From contig CM037842.1 of the NCBI GenBank assembly GCA_021234535.1, positions 7,991,361 to 8,055,360 of the forward strand: 64,000 nucleotides of DNA, read 5' to 3'. Source of the DNA: Stichopus chloronotus (taxonomy: Eukaryota; Echinodermata; Holothuroidea; Aspidochirotida; Stichopodidae). Every line of letters begins with the position of its first letter. The first letter of the stretch is position 1. The translations under genes and the position numbers were made by a program. The notes under the pieces were generated by a model. The model searched no databases. It was not told the DNA's origin and saw only the letters and a program-made list of their open reading frames with translations. This document shows, piece by piece, positions 48,801 to 57,889 of the stretch.

Positions 48801-51800
48801 CGCATGACAGTCCAATTCGATTGATGATTCGTCTGAAAATATAACATCATTAGAGAATTCCTTCGTTAAAATACAACGAATCGCAAAGTCCAGTCGGCTT
48901 GCCTGATTGATCTGTCGAATTAATTGGCAGTAACGGGACTTTGTCTTTACCCAGCCTAGCCTTTTACGATATCTCTTAATTGACGATAGAGAAAATATCT
49001 CTCCAGCCTGAAGCTGCATCGCTTTTCGCAGGTCTACCGATGTCTCCTCATTATTTGCAATTAGAACTTGGTCGATTATGTCCATGTGCACAGTAGAAAA
49101 ATACAGTTTCCGACCTCGACCAGTTCTGTCCAAAATAGATTTATTTAAATTGTACCTCCGTAATAACGCATAAACACCTGATGTAGATGCTGGAATTCCA
49201 TCCGAAGAAAGAAGTTCCACAATTTCATTTACACTTTTGCCATGTCTTGAAATTTTGGTATTCTTCCTCTTAGGTTATACTTCATTTTTCCCATTGCTGT
49301 CACTCCAGAATGTACTACAGAATTAGCTAAATATGTTATCCTTATGTGAGAGATGACAGCTTGTTTTCTCCTGAAAGACGTGTGGAACCGAGGGAGTTTC
49401 CCTGGAGATTGGGTAGTGTTGTCAAAATAGCCGACTTCAAACAACTGCGCACTACAGTAGGCTAGACGACTTCTAACACTGTTCCACCCGCAGGTACCGT
49501 ACGTAGCACACCATATACTTTGCTATTGCTTACATATATATCTATATATACGCCAAGGCTACAGTCGACGTTATAAAAAATGTTCCGGTCTAACGCAGAT
49601 AACGCAAGTAAGGTTAGGAAAATCAGAGATTTACTGTAAACTAACGATAGCAGCGCTACTAACAGCACAGAAGCCCTCTAACTCAAGCAACCCAACTATC
49701 ATTAGAGAGAGCGAAACGTTACTAACGTTAGATTCTCTGTGCCCCATATTTTTCTAACGAGTAACGCAACTAATGTCCACTTCGTTCTGAGCTGTACTGT
49801 AGTAATGATCTGGTGACATTTTTCCTCTTCTTTGAAGTAAAGGACATTAACTTTCAAACACAGGTAAAATACTGATGAAAGAATGTACAGTACAATAGCA
49901 ACATAGCAAGCACTGGAGTAGTTCAAGGTGAAATCCTCTGAATGGACAACAATTAAATGAGTGATTCATTTTCCTTATAGAAGTTCTGACTGATCTTCAC
50001 ACATCAGCACCACTGATGGTATGGACAGGGGGCACGACACCCTGACAGCTGTTCCTTGAGAGGTGATGCAAGATTGAAAGGGCACCTGTGGAGTCTAGGT
50101 AAGTGACTTCCAGCAGTCTCAGGGGCATTTTTATCCAAACATTGTCTAGTAAGCACCACGCCAAGTGACGGTGGCACTCTGCTTAAATGGTCTTCCCACA
50201 ATTTTAGCTATCATGTAAGTGATGATAGGAGCCACCGCAGTTGAGATTCTGACTAACCCCCCAGGAAGAATGTACCTACACCACCCAAAACTTAATACAG
50301 TGTGATCAGTACTTGTTCAAAGTAGAAATGACAGTCCAGATTTCATTTAAAGACAATTTCTTAAAATCTCGCTTGTCATTAGTAGGGCTCACATGATCCT
50401 AAACTTACTCAAAGCATCCTCTGTAATACTGGACTTTCTATTAGTGGTTTCCTGTGGTTTTCCATCGACCCGGCGGAGGAACTTCGACGTATTCGGAGGG
50501 AAGGAGTGCATCGCCAACTTACAGAACTTCTCACGGATCAAAAGGGCCTGGACCAGGGATGAAGAGACACTGCTGAGATTATCTTCAGTCATCTGTCAAG
50601 GAAAGAGACACATACAACGAATACATAAATATATGACGTAAAGAAGTAACTGAAGAAGTATTCCTAGATATGTACTGAACAGTGTCAACTAAAATCAGTT
50701 CCATCTGGTTATACAAGAAACAAATAAATGGCAATACCTTAAAGTAATAAGTTCAACTACTGAATTTAATTCCCTATGTTGTTCACTTCCACTATCAAAA
50801 CTAATTAAATACAGACTCATTAACAGATTCTGGTACAGATACTACACAATTAACTTTCTTGATTCTTCAAATTGCTAATTACTGCATTGTCTGGGGGTGT
50901 CAACTTTGAAATAAATGTTGTTGACCTTCAGATAACTTTGATGCCAAGAATACCATAAAACCATTGGGGACTAAGACAATCACATATTTCTACACCATAA
51001 TTTGTTTTACTACTGATGGAAATATTATGTTGTAAACGGATAAATTAAGAAGATCAATACAATGTTTCCCCAAATAAAGGTCAACTTCAAGATTCTTTCG
51101 TAAGCTCACTGTAACTATTATTAATATTTTTTTTGGGGGGTGGGGGGTTGTTGGTGGAGTGATTAAATAGTCACAAAGCTTTGATGCAATTTAGGAAGTT
51201 CAATTGACAGGCCTTGAGTTTAAGATTTTCCAGATGAGCTACAAATCACACTCCTTAGGAAAGTGAGGAGTGTGGTAGGTGTGCTGTTTGTTAAACTGTA
51301 ACACATTCATCTTTGCGCCCTTCTTTATCTAGGTGTGCAAAAAATCGCACTCCTCACAGTGAATTGAGGCGAGTGTTGGTGTGCAATCGCACTCGCACGC
51401 CTCAGAATTCAAGGCCTGAATTGATAAATTTTAAAACAAAGCAATCAAGAGATCTATGCCTGTGGCTCCGATAAAGATTACTTACAGTAAGTAATCTCTC
51501 TTAAGATAAAATGAAATAAAACCTTTCTCTCAATACCTCCCACAAGACTATCTCCTTGAAAACATTTTCTGAAATTTTCTGAAATTATACTAGTATGCAC
51601 TGCTGGGTCAATTGTGCAGTTTACTGCATACATACCTTCTCACCTCTCTGGTATAAATTGGGATAAACTCAGGGCTAATTGAGCAGCTCTTTGACTATAC
51701 ATGTGAGGCTCTGAGCATTCTTGTAGGAATCACACAAATAATGCTGGTTAAAACAATTTGAAACTAAGAATTCAATTACTGTACTCATAATTCATACATT

Positions 51801-52649
51801 GTCAGAGAATATTAAAGTGAGTGTCCAAAATTGGCATACTGTACCACTGTTTTGCATACTGTTTTCAGGTTTCTTTGGTATTTTATCATAACTTGAAAAT
51901 CAGAGAAAACCATTATATTGTACATACAAAAGCTGCAACATAATATTCCCTTTGTGTAATACTTCTATCATTATGTGTAGCAAATGAGATGCAATGCCAG
52001 GTAAATTTCTGTTTTCAACTGCATATAGGACACAAACTTTTGCAAATATTCTGCGACAAATTTCTTGCAAAATCATTACATGCAGCATGAATTCCTCTCA
52101 TTGATACTGTAAATAAGTTGTAAAACACTTAAGTTTTATAAAATGAGAGTCAAGTCCGTTACTTCATGAAATGCAAGGTAGGGACTTAGGATGGTTCACT
52201 AGCTACGTGAAAGTTTCTCAGTTGTTTATTACTTTTCTTTGACCCGCAAATGGTAAAAAAAGGATGGTGAGATTCCTACTGATAGATTACTGGCTGGGTA
52301 AGGCATAACTAAACTGTAGTGCAACGTCTGTACCTGTTAGCATACACAGAGACGAGAACCTTTCTAGCTTGATGTAATTGTGTCCTGAACTGTCAGTCAA
52401 TCTGGTCACACGATCACGTTCCTAAATGCGTACTTATTATAGGTGGATTCACTACGCGGTTTCAAGTCGGTGCAGTACATTCGTTGCTGAAGAAGAACTA
52501 GTCACGAGGCCTTTTCAATCACCAAGGCCATTTATTTGAAATAATAGATGGTTGAATATTGTCACCAGAGTGTAAAATGAAATACCTGTACTCACCCCAG
52601 CAGTCAATCCTCCACTGAAGGACACTCTTTGGAAATCCAGGCCAGACAT
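33667..52649 (-). CDS. AMPD: AMP deaminase, 12 coding exons, 648 residues
   Basis: AMP deaminase converts AMP to IMP and ammonia in the cytosol, controlling the adenylate pool. The coding parts, in order, are 52649-52596, 50592-50409, 44736-44517, 43635-43506, 42775-42638, 42012-41950, 41594-41463, 40797-40343, 38290-38170, 36918-36745, 35570-35460 and 33831-33667. They total 1947 bases, and every junction is GT-AG and in phase. Similarity to vertebrate AMPD2 and AMPD3 runs almost end to end ([54 protein letters not shown]). Zinc ligands His200, His202, His471 and Asp548 and catalytic Glu474 are present, but residue 549 is Gly where the family has Asp (STDDP). It lacks the ~100-residue variable N-terminus of vertebrate isoforms, so other promoters or exons may exist. 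Introns are rich in mobile elements. Confidence 0.93.
35460..35570 (-). CDS. AMPD: AMPD exon 11
   Basis: 37 codons, phase 0 at both ends, donor GAA|gtaagt. It encodes [16 protein letters not shown] and [16 protein letters not shown], the helices that follow the catalytic aspartate loop. Confidence 0.95.
36745..36918 (-). CDS. AMPD: AMPD exon 10, catalytic loop with Asp-to-Gly change
   Basis: 58 codons, phase 0-0, donor AAG|gtaatg. It encodes [20 protein letters not shown] and ends [14 protein letters not shown]. The family motif is S-T-D-D-P. The first Asp (zinc ligand) is kept; the second, which contacts the substrate in this superfamily, is GGT (Gly) at 36771-36769 instead of an Asp codon. 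One A-to-G transition would explain it. Confidence 0.95.
38170..38290 (-). CDS. AMPD: AMPD exon 9, zinc-binding His and catalytic Glu
   Basis: It enters in phase 2 after ttttcag and leaves in phase 0 at AGG|gtgagt. It encodes [20 protein letters not shown]. The H-x-G-E pattern supplies the third zinc histidine and the general acid/base glutamate, and the second His-rich step (IHH) is also kept. Confidence 0.95.
40343..40797 (-). CDS. AMPD: AMPD exon 8, central barrel
   Basis: The largest exon: 455 bases, phase 0 to 2. It carries [48 protein letters not shown] and [20 protein letters not shown]. The [14 protein letters not shown] block is closest to AMPD3-type sequences as recalled. It ends in [20 protein letters not shown] and the split codon of FRR. 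Confidence 0.96.
40855..41370. repeat. AMPD: Degenerate CCATA-type minisatellite
   Basis: About 500 bp made of imperfect CCATA, CCACA and CCATG pentamers (for example ACCATACCACACCATACCAT near 41146). It lies in the AMP deaminase intron between exons 8 and 7. Open frames through it on both strands are artefacts. Confidence 0.9.
41463..41594 (-). CDS. AMPD: AMPD exon 7
   Basis: 44 codons, phase 0-0. It encodes [20 protein letters not shown] and [19 protein letters not shown], strongly conserved in the family. Confidence 0.95.
41950..42012 (-). CDS. AMPD: AMPD exon 6
   Basis: 21 codons, phase 0-0, between ttaacag and GCC|gtaagt. It encodes [20 protein letters not shown] then Ala, matching the vertebrate L-T-x-Y-D-L-x-V-D-x-L-D-V-H-A. 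Confidence 0.95.
42638..42775 (-). CDS. AMPD: AMPD exon 5, first zinc motif
   Basis: 46 codons, phase 0-0. It begins [20 protein letters not shown]. The H-I-H pair (residues 200 and 202) are the first two zinc ligands at the mouth of the TIM barrel. Confidence 0.95.
43506..43635 (-). CDS. AMPD: AMPD exon 4
   Basis: 130 bases, phase 2 to 0. It encodes [20 protein letters not shown] and ends [11 protein letters not shown], matching the segment just before the first zinc motif. Confidence 0.94.
44517..44736 (-). CDS. AMPD: AMPD exon 3
   Basis: 220 bases, phase 1 to 2, donor GAT|gtaaga. The acceptor chosen is ttgatag at 44737-44738, the only nearby one that keeps phase with exon 2. It encodes [20 protein letters not shown] and [20 protein letters not shown], the regulatory N-terminal strand region before the barrel. 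Confidence 0.9.
46371..46754 (+). other. Overlapping open frames of unknown meaning
   Basis: A 127-codon frame on the plus strand and a 94-codon frame on the minus strand overlap here, inside the Tc1/mariner-like element. Neither shows a recognisable motif. They may be chance or the relic of a second element gene or of captured sequence. Confidence 0.2.
48421..49330 (-). pseudogene. Tc1/mariner-type transposase, inactivated
   Basis: In the minus-strand sense there is an N-terminal helix-turn-helix region ([10 protein letters not shown]... then [20 protein letters not shown], and a GRGRK hook-like basic patch). It is followed by a DDE domain with [11 protein letters not shown] (first Asp), [12 protein letters not shown] (second Asp) and [14 protein letters not shown] (Glu). 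This is a DD34E-type arrangement that moves DNA by cut and paste. It is broken by a frameshift near 48710-48720 (between VDSEIW and [15 protein letters not shown]) and by TGA in [12 protein letters not shown] at about 48471-48473. There the family usually has Arg, so a CGA-to-TGA change is likely. The N-terminal part also changes frame near 49225. Confidence 0.88.
50409..50592 (-). CDS. AMPD: AMPD exon 2 of the coding set
   Basis: 184 bases, phase 0 to 1, between cttgacag and TTGA|gtaagt. It encodes [20 protein letters not shown] then [18 protein letters not shown]-x-I-R-E-K-x-x-x-L-A is the family's N-terminal helix signature. The following IREK-distal region is less conserved. Confidence 0.92.
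51208..51418. mobile_element. 211 bp MITE with AATTGA duplication
   Basis: The left end CAGGCCTTGAGTT and right end AATTCAAGGCCTG are near-perfect 13 bp inverted repeats. Both sides are directly flanked by AATTGA (51202-51207 and 51419-51424). The interior has alternating GAGTGTG and TGCACTCGCAC-type text. It is non-coding and too short to be autonomous, and lies in the AMP deaminase intron between the 50.4 and 52.6 kb exons. A hAT-like origin is possible from the CAGG start, but a 6 bp duplication is short for hAT. Confidence 0.8.
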
Positions 52650-52678
52650 CTTCTGCTGGCTTGGTGCCCCTTCAAATT
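52596..52678 (-). CDS. AMPD: AMPD first coding exon with start codon
   Basis: The exon follows acceptor tttttccag at 52679. The start chosen is the ATG at 52649-52647, giving [18 protein letters not shown] before donor GGG|gtgagt. L-D-F-Q-R-V-x-x-S-G is the conserved N-terminal block of vertebrate AMPD2 and AMPD3, where it lies about 100 residues in. The frame stays open upstream to the acceptor (EFEGAPSQQK), so a longer N-terminus from another exon is possible. Confidence 0.82.
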
Positions 52679-54108
52679 CTGGAAAAATTCACCTACATAC
52701 CATTTCTCCCTGCCCTGGAAGTGGAAGTGAAAGAATATTTATTTTCCTGTTATTAAACTTAGCATCATAGAATCATCAGGTGCAAGATCAAGCATTAATG
52801 GTTGCTCAAGCAGTGTCAGTCGTGAGGATTATGGACTGGATCTAAGAATGACGAAAGAAATGGTGGACGAATGAGAACTTTTGATGTAATGAGGTAAAGT
52901 ATGCTTTTACAAATACGAGTTAGTACATATGTGTGCAACACCACGCATTTGAAATGATGGATGAGCCACTCGGCCATCAGAGGTAACGAGGTGGAGCTGA
53001 GAATGATCGCACAAATGGAGGAGGATGAATTTTCTGCTCTATTTATTAAACTGAGCATGTGTAACAGAGAGCATTCAAACTGATCATGAGGTCATCAAGA
53101 ATAACAGACTGTATCTTAACCTTGTGATATCCCCTTTTTCTCTCTTCGAGATGAGCTCTAACAACCCACATGTAGAGAGACTTGGTCTTTTTAAGTTTTA
53201 ATAATTCATAAGTTTCAAACTTAAAATCTGTGGTACAACAATCAAACCAGATCCATATGGATATGTAAGATGAAATTCATGAATTGCAAGTACACTGAAC
53301 ATATGACCGTAATAATATGTGTGTCATGTACCATGGATAAATCAATTCATGTATAGAATACGGTCAGGAGCTGTGAAAGCTTTGATGAAGTACATGCGAT
53401 GACTGCAACTGTTGCAAATTTTCATTTAACAGAATTTTAAACTTTTGGACCATTAATGCACAGTGATGTGACTGAGGCCTAATCATTTGTGATTTAGAAT
53501 ATACAGTAGGCATATGGTTTGAGTTCATCGGTGAATAAAACTCACAGTACAGCACAGCACAACAGCACAGCACAGTTCTTATTATGCATATTCAACTGTG
53601 ACTATAATCACTTCATTGAAAGTCTACTGTCATTTAATTTAATAGCATGTACAGTATACGTACAGCAAGCAGGTTTTGACTGGAACCAGAACAAGAGACT
53701 CTACGATCACAGAAAACCCATCGATACATTATGGATGGAGAAGGGTAGCAGTATACAGTATGTAGATTGCAAATATGGGCTGTACTGCAAATTAATTCAA
53801 ACAAAATGAATACAACACTTGCCTCTAGATGTACCAATCAACTAACCACAAAATAGGCACTGATGAAAGATACAATCAGTCCCTCCTGAACAAGTAATAA
53901 AATGTACAGGAAAAGGATTTCAATTGTTGATGAATGTCCAATGAGTTATCCTCGTTGAGAGATCTTGCTTTAATTGGAATATGGTGCGGGATGTCCAGCT
54001 TGAGAGACAACACATGGCACTGTGAAGAGGATGTAAATGATACATGACCACCACTTCTAGTGTCAAATGTGAAATTGGTAAGTTAACAAATATAAAATAC
54101 CTCAAAAG

Positions 54109-54181
54109 CTGTATCAACAAACAATGTGGAATGCTTCTTCCTGTGCCCCACGTGACTTGAAGCAAGTCCAGAGTGTAAGAT
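54109..54181 (-). CDS. Possible alternative upstream AMPD exon
   Basis: The acceptor ttttcag and donor GAG|gtattt bound an open segment, one frame of which reads LHSGLASSHVGHRKKHSTLF then VDTAFE. It lies between the 5' untranslated exon at 57.4 kb and the first coding exon. In that frame it ends in phase 0 and does not join in frame to EFEGAPSQQK, though it would to the 50592 exon. It may be non-coding leader or an alternative isoform exon. Confidence 0.3.
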
Positions 54182-54339
54182 TTCTGAAAACAAAGCAGTC
54201 AAATGCAGGTTACAAACACAAAAGTGGAGGCTTAATTGCAGACCGTACTCCTCCAAAACTATTTATCCTGCTGACTCCATTTTAATTGTCCGCGATCTTT
54301 GTACTGAACCACAGTATTTTACCAGTCACATACAGACTG

Positions 54340-55045
54340 TATTATCAGAGTGTTGCTGCATTTCAGAATAAGTGTCAAACCATTCAAGAACTGATCCAGT
54401 TACACCAAAATTGTCACAAAGACACTTGAGTAACAAGTAATGATCAAGAGTGTCGAATGCTACTTGGCAGATCAAGAAGAGCCATCAAGAATACCTTCCC
54501 CTTGTCAACAGCATTCATTTGAAACGTTAAACTTGACCTGCAGCAATGATCAACCTGCAGTATTGAATGCTGTTTGACAGATCATGAGGAGCCATTAAGA
54601 ATACCTTCCCCTTATCAACAACATTCAAACATTAGACTTGACATGCAGTAATGATCAACAGTATCGAATGCTGTAGTGCAGTACTAATGCCATTTCAGTA
54701 AATTTGATTTGTATCCTGACTGGTACACTTCACTTAGATTACTAGCCTGGATATGGAAATTAAGCTGCATGGCAACAACTTTCTCCATCACTTTGGGCAA
54801 AATAAAACATTGGACACTGGTACCTGTAGTTCTGAAAAACATTAATACAACCAAGAGGTCTGATTTCTTGGTTACATGAAAATCAAAGCACCACCAAGCA
54901 ATTTTGGAAATGGAACTGCTTAAGTGATAAATTAATGCTGTGTGAAAAAATGGGTAGAAAAAAAAAACAATAGTGTCTTTCAACAACCAAGTTAGAATTG
55001 GATCCATTATGCAGGATTTATTTACCACAGCTCTTGCTAACCTTG
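54340..55045 (-). pseudogene. CR1/L2-like non-LTR reverse transcriptase relic
   Basis: In the minus-strand sense, the order CIMDPILTWLLKD, then LPKVMEKVVAMQLNFHI, then EVYQSGYKSN, then MALLDL and AFDTLDHYLLLKCLCDNFGV, then GSVLEWFDTYSE matches the first half of CR1/L2/Jockey-type reverse transcriptase. The typical forms are LDPIPTWLLK, L-S-K-V-x-E-K, QSGFR, AFDTVDH. Several frameshifts separate the pieces, and the segment with AFDTxDH is repeated about every 110 bp. The polymerase FADD box is not present. It is an old 5'- and 3'-truncated copy in an AMP deaminase intron. Confidence 0.8.
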
Positions 55046-57384
55046 GTGATATAATCTATTGTAAAAAAAAAAAAAATCAGAAAAAGGAAATGAAACTCTT
55101 GTTTAAACCTTCACTGTCATTATTTCCATCTTCTGGTTCTAGTGCATGTTAGCAGCACGCTAGCTATATTTAACAAATCATGAACCATGAAAACCTTCCC
55201 TAATTTCTTTTTATGAAAACTGTGATATGTAAGTGAAAGTGAAATACTGCCCTCTATTCTGAGTAAGTTCTTGATCAGCAGAAACAAAACAAAACAGATT
55301 GCATTAACCTCTAAAGAGATGGTGCATGGGTCTTTATTCCAGTGAGATTACGGATGAAGACATCTCACAAAAAGAATTTTGAAAATTGATTACCTTTATG
55401 CAATGTTTAATCAGAAGATGGCAAACACAATCATTTTTATTCAAAAGAGTATTCACCACTTTGAAAACTTCTTTCATCATTTGCACCTGACACATTTTCC
55501 CTGTATTACTAGGATACTTATTTTCTTTGATTCAGTTAGTTTGTTGACTTTTCCCATTGGTCAGTAAAGGCCACTCTGCTTTCCAGTAATTGAGATTTAT
55601 GCCACTTTCTCTCAAGTCTTCATCTGATGTGAGTAAGAGTATTACCAGGAAACATGGTCTTAATACATTTTTCTTCTCTATTTTGAGAAGCATACATTAA
55701 GAACACTTTATGGACACAGCCATATACTGTAGGTACAATGTACTCATTCGCAACTTGGTCCAAATATCATAACAGCAGGTCTTGCTTGAACTGTCAAATT
55801 TAACAACAGACATTTAACACAGCATGGACAATCATTCATGCATGCACAACTGGCACTCATTTGAGCAGAACATACATTCATTGTCAAACGGACAACCACA
55901 GCCATTCAGCGTCTGTTCTTCTACAAATTTCTACATCATCAAAGGCTTATTTTCTCTGTGGGGTTAACAAACTACAATCAAGCAGAGAATGAACACGTAA
56001 CAGATGAGGAGGGACAGTTGTATCATGCATGCCTTCACAGAAATTCATAAGAAGGCCCCATTGAACTAGCCTTTTTTAGGGGTCCTTAACCTCAGGCCTG
56101 ACAGCTGCACAGAACAGGTAATTTTACCAAATTCAGAATGCCCCCAGGAATCATTTGAATTTCAAATTCAGCAGCAGGAAGCTCATATCCATGGGCTCAT
56201 CAAGGACCCTAGGCCTACAGTATTCTATGTTCATCATGGATGGGCACTGCATGGGGGAGATTCGCCTACTCTCTTTTGGATAAGTGTCCAGAGTATAACA
56301 AGTAGATTTGGTAACGAGGCAGGGGTGAAACCAAACAATCGCTAATGCAAACCCAAACATGCTCCCAGTATAGCCATTTAACAGCTTCATCCGACAGACA
56401 AGAGTGTATACCCTCCTGTCTTTAAGCCACTTTCCTTCAGGTGAACCTGTTCAGTTTAGCAGCCATTAGCTGGAGAGATCTAAAGCACTCTCTACCTAAA
56501 TTGGACAAGAACAACCCAAATAACCCCTCAAAACCACTGTAAATAGCAGTGGCTTCAATGCTGAACAAGCCAAATTTGAATCACCAGAAATTTCCAAATT
56601 CATTCCCCCGACATTTGATCTGGGAATCCAAAAATAGCAAGACAGCAACTCTACCCACCGAGTTGATTCTCCAACCCCATTTGAAAGTGGATATCATGAA
56701 AGTGTACCAACTGTTGTTAGTGTTCGGCCTGGACCCTCAAGCTCCTAGTCCTACTGTTGGCCTAGCCAGGCTACACCACTAACTACTGTAATTGTGCAAA
56801 CCGCTCTTCGCCAGAACAAATTTGGTCGTACACTATCAAAGAAACTTTTGGCACAAAGGTGTAGGCCTATGTTCACGGTTATGACTTAGCCTAGATCTGT
56901 GCGAATAATGGAAGTTATCCCCGTTTTAATCGTGTGAACAATATCAACCAAAGTACAGTGCTACATAGAACTACTAGCCAAGGCTGCCCTTTAATTATTA
57001 GGGCACAGAATATTAAGCGGGGGCCGAGAAGTAGTAAGTAGGCCCAGTACAGTACTAGTAGTGCCGGTACATGTATACCTCAGCCTAGGCTACAGTACAA
57101 TCGGCAATATTCGCACTGTAGGTACAGTAGCCTAACGTTAGAATCAGTCAAAATGAACTTGTTCTGCCCATTTTCGTTAAGGTTAGTTAAGTAGCTTAAT
57201 GATTCGAGCAAAAACTAGGGAATATTCGAGACGCACCACCTGTGCCTTAGTTTAAAGTTGACTGCGTTAGTGAGCACTAAGTAAGGCCCCTGGTCGTAAG
57301 TGTTATATTGCCTTAACGGTCCAGCATTGCAACCTGCTAGGTATATACTGTACTAGACTGTCACCGTACCATTCACCACCTTAC

Positions 57385-57480
57385 CTGTAAAGTTGTGATG
57401 GTCCAGCCGAGTCACGGAACGCGGATGAACTTAGCACAACGATGGGAGTTGGTCTCCGATAGAATTTGTTACAAGTTTGA
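57385..57480 (-). other. AMPD: Probable 5' untranslated exon of AMPD
   Basis: The sense strand ends ACCATCACAACTTTACAG followed by the perfect donor gtaagg at 57384. Upstream is moderately GC-rich with no long open frame. Position and orientation fit a first, non-coding exon. The 5' limit is not defined and no clear TATA box was seen. Confidence 0.4.
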
Positions 57481-57660
57481 AGTAAAAATCTGAACAAGTT
57501 AATGTACATTTCCTAACGCACAATCTACAAATAACGTAAAGTCATTAACTATGTCTTTTCTTTTCTGGGGTCGTCGGCCTTTTCAGTTAAATGAAGACTT
57601 GACACATTTAGAGCCCCGACGTTTATTCGAACGGATAGAGTGGGCCTAGTAGGCTGGTAT

Positions 57661-57887
57661 GGGGGGAGGGGGGTTCAGGGGGTTCGGACGACCCTCCCCC
57701 CCCCCCCCACAAGATCGGGAATTCCTCTCAGCCGGCCTATAATAGTAGGCCTACGTTAGCAACATATACAATGAGTTTTAATTTGTTGGTCATAATTGTC
57801 GGGTAAAATGTTCCACTTGTGGTAAAATCGAAACCCCCCCCCCCCCCCACAATGAAAAAGCTGCATACGGGCCTGCCTGCATACCCC
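57661..57887 (+). repeat. Poly-C-bearing interspersed repeat, copy A
   Basis: It contains GGGGGTTCGGACGACCCTCC, a poly-C run, a block with TAGTAGGCCTACGTTAGCAA then CATATACAATGAGTTTTAAT, TAAAATGTTCCACTTGTGG, a second poly-C run and CTGCATACGGGCCTGC. The same order recurs inverted at 62925-63118, so this is a dispersed element of about 200-230 bp. Confidence 0.75.
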
Positions 57888-57889
57888 AG

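Larger units (their letters stand above)
45920..49799 (-). mobile_element. Tc1/mariner-like element, 3.88 kb, with TA target sites
   Basis: The ends are CGGTACATTTCAGAATAAAG on the left and, on the other strand, CAGTACAGCTCAGAACGAAG on the right. Both continue GTGGAC...TAGTTGCGTTA...CGTTAGAAA, an imperfect inverted repeat of about 50 bp. Each end is flanked by TA, the Tc1/mariner target. Sub-terminal copies of TAACG-rich text (around 45950-46200 and 49580-49780) extend the similarity. The element carries the transposase relic at 48421-49330 and sits in the AMP deaminase intron between exons 3 and 2. It is longer than a typical Tc1 element, so it may have gained sequence at 46.2-48.3 kb. Confidence 0.75.
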
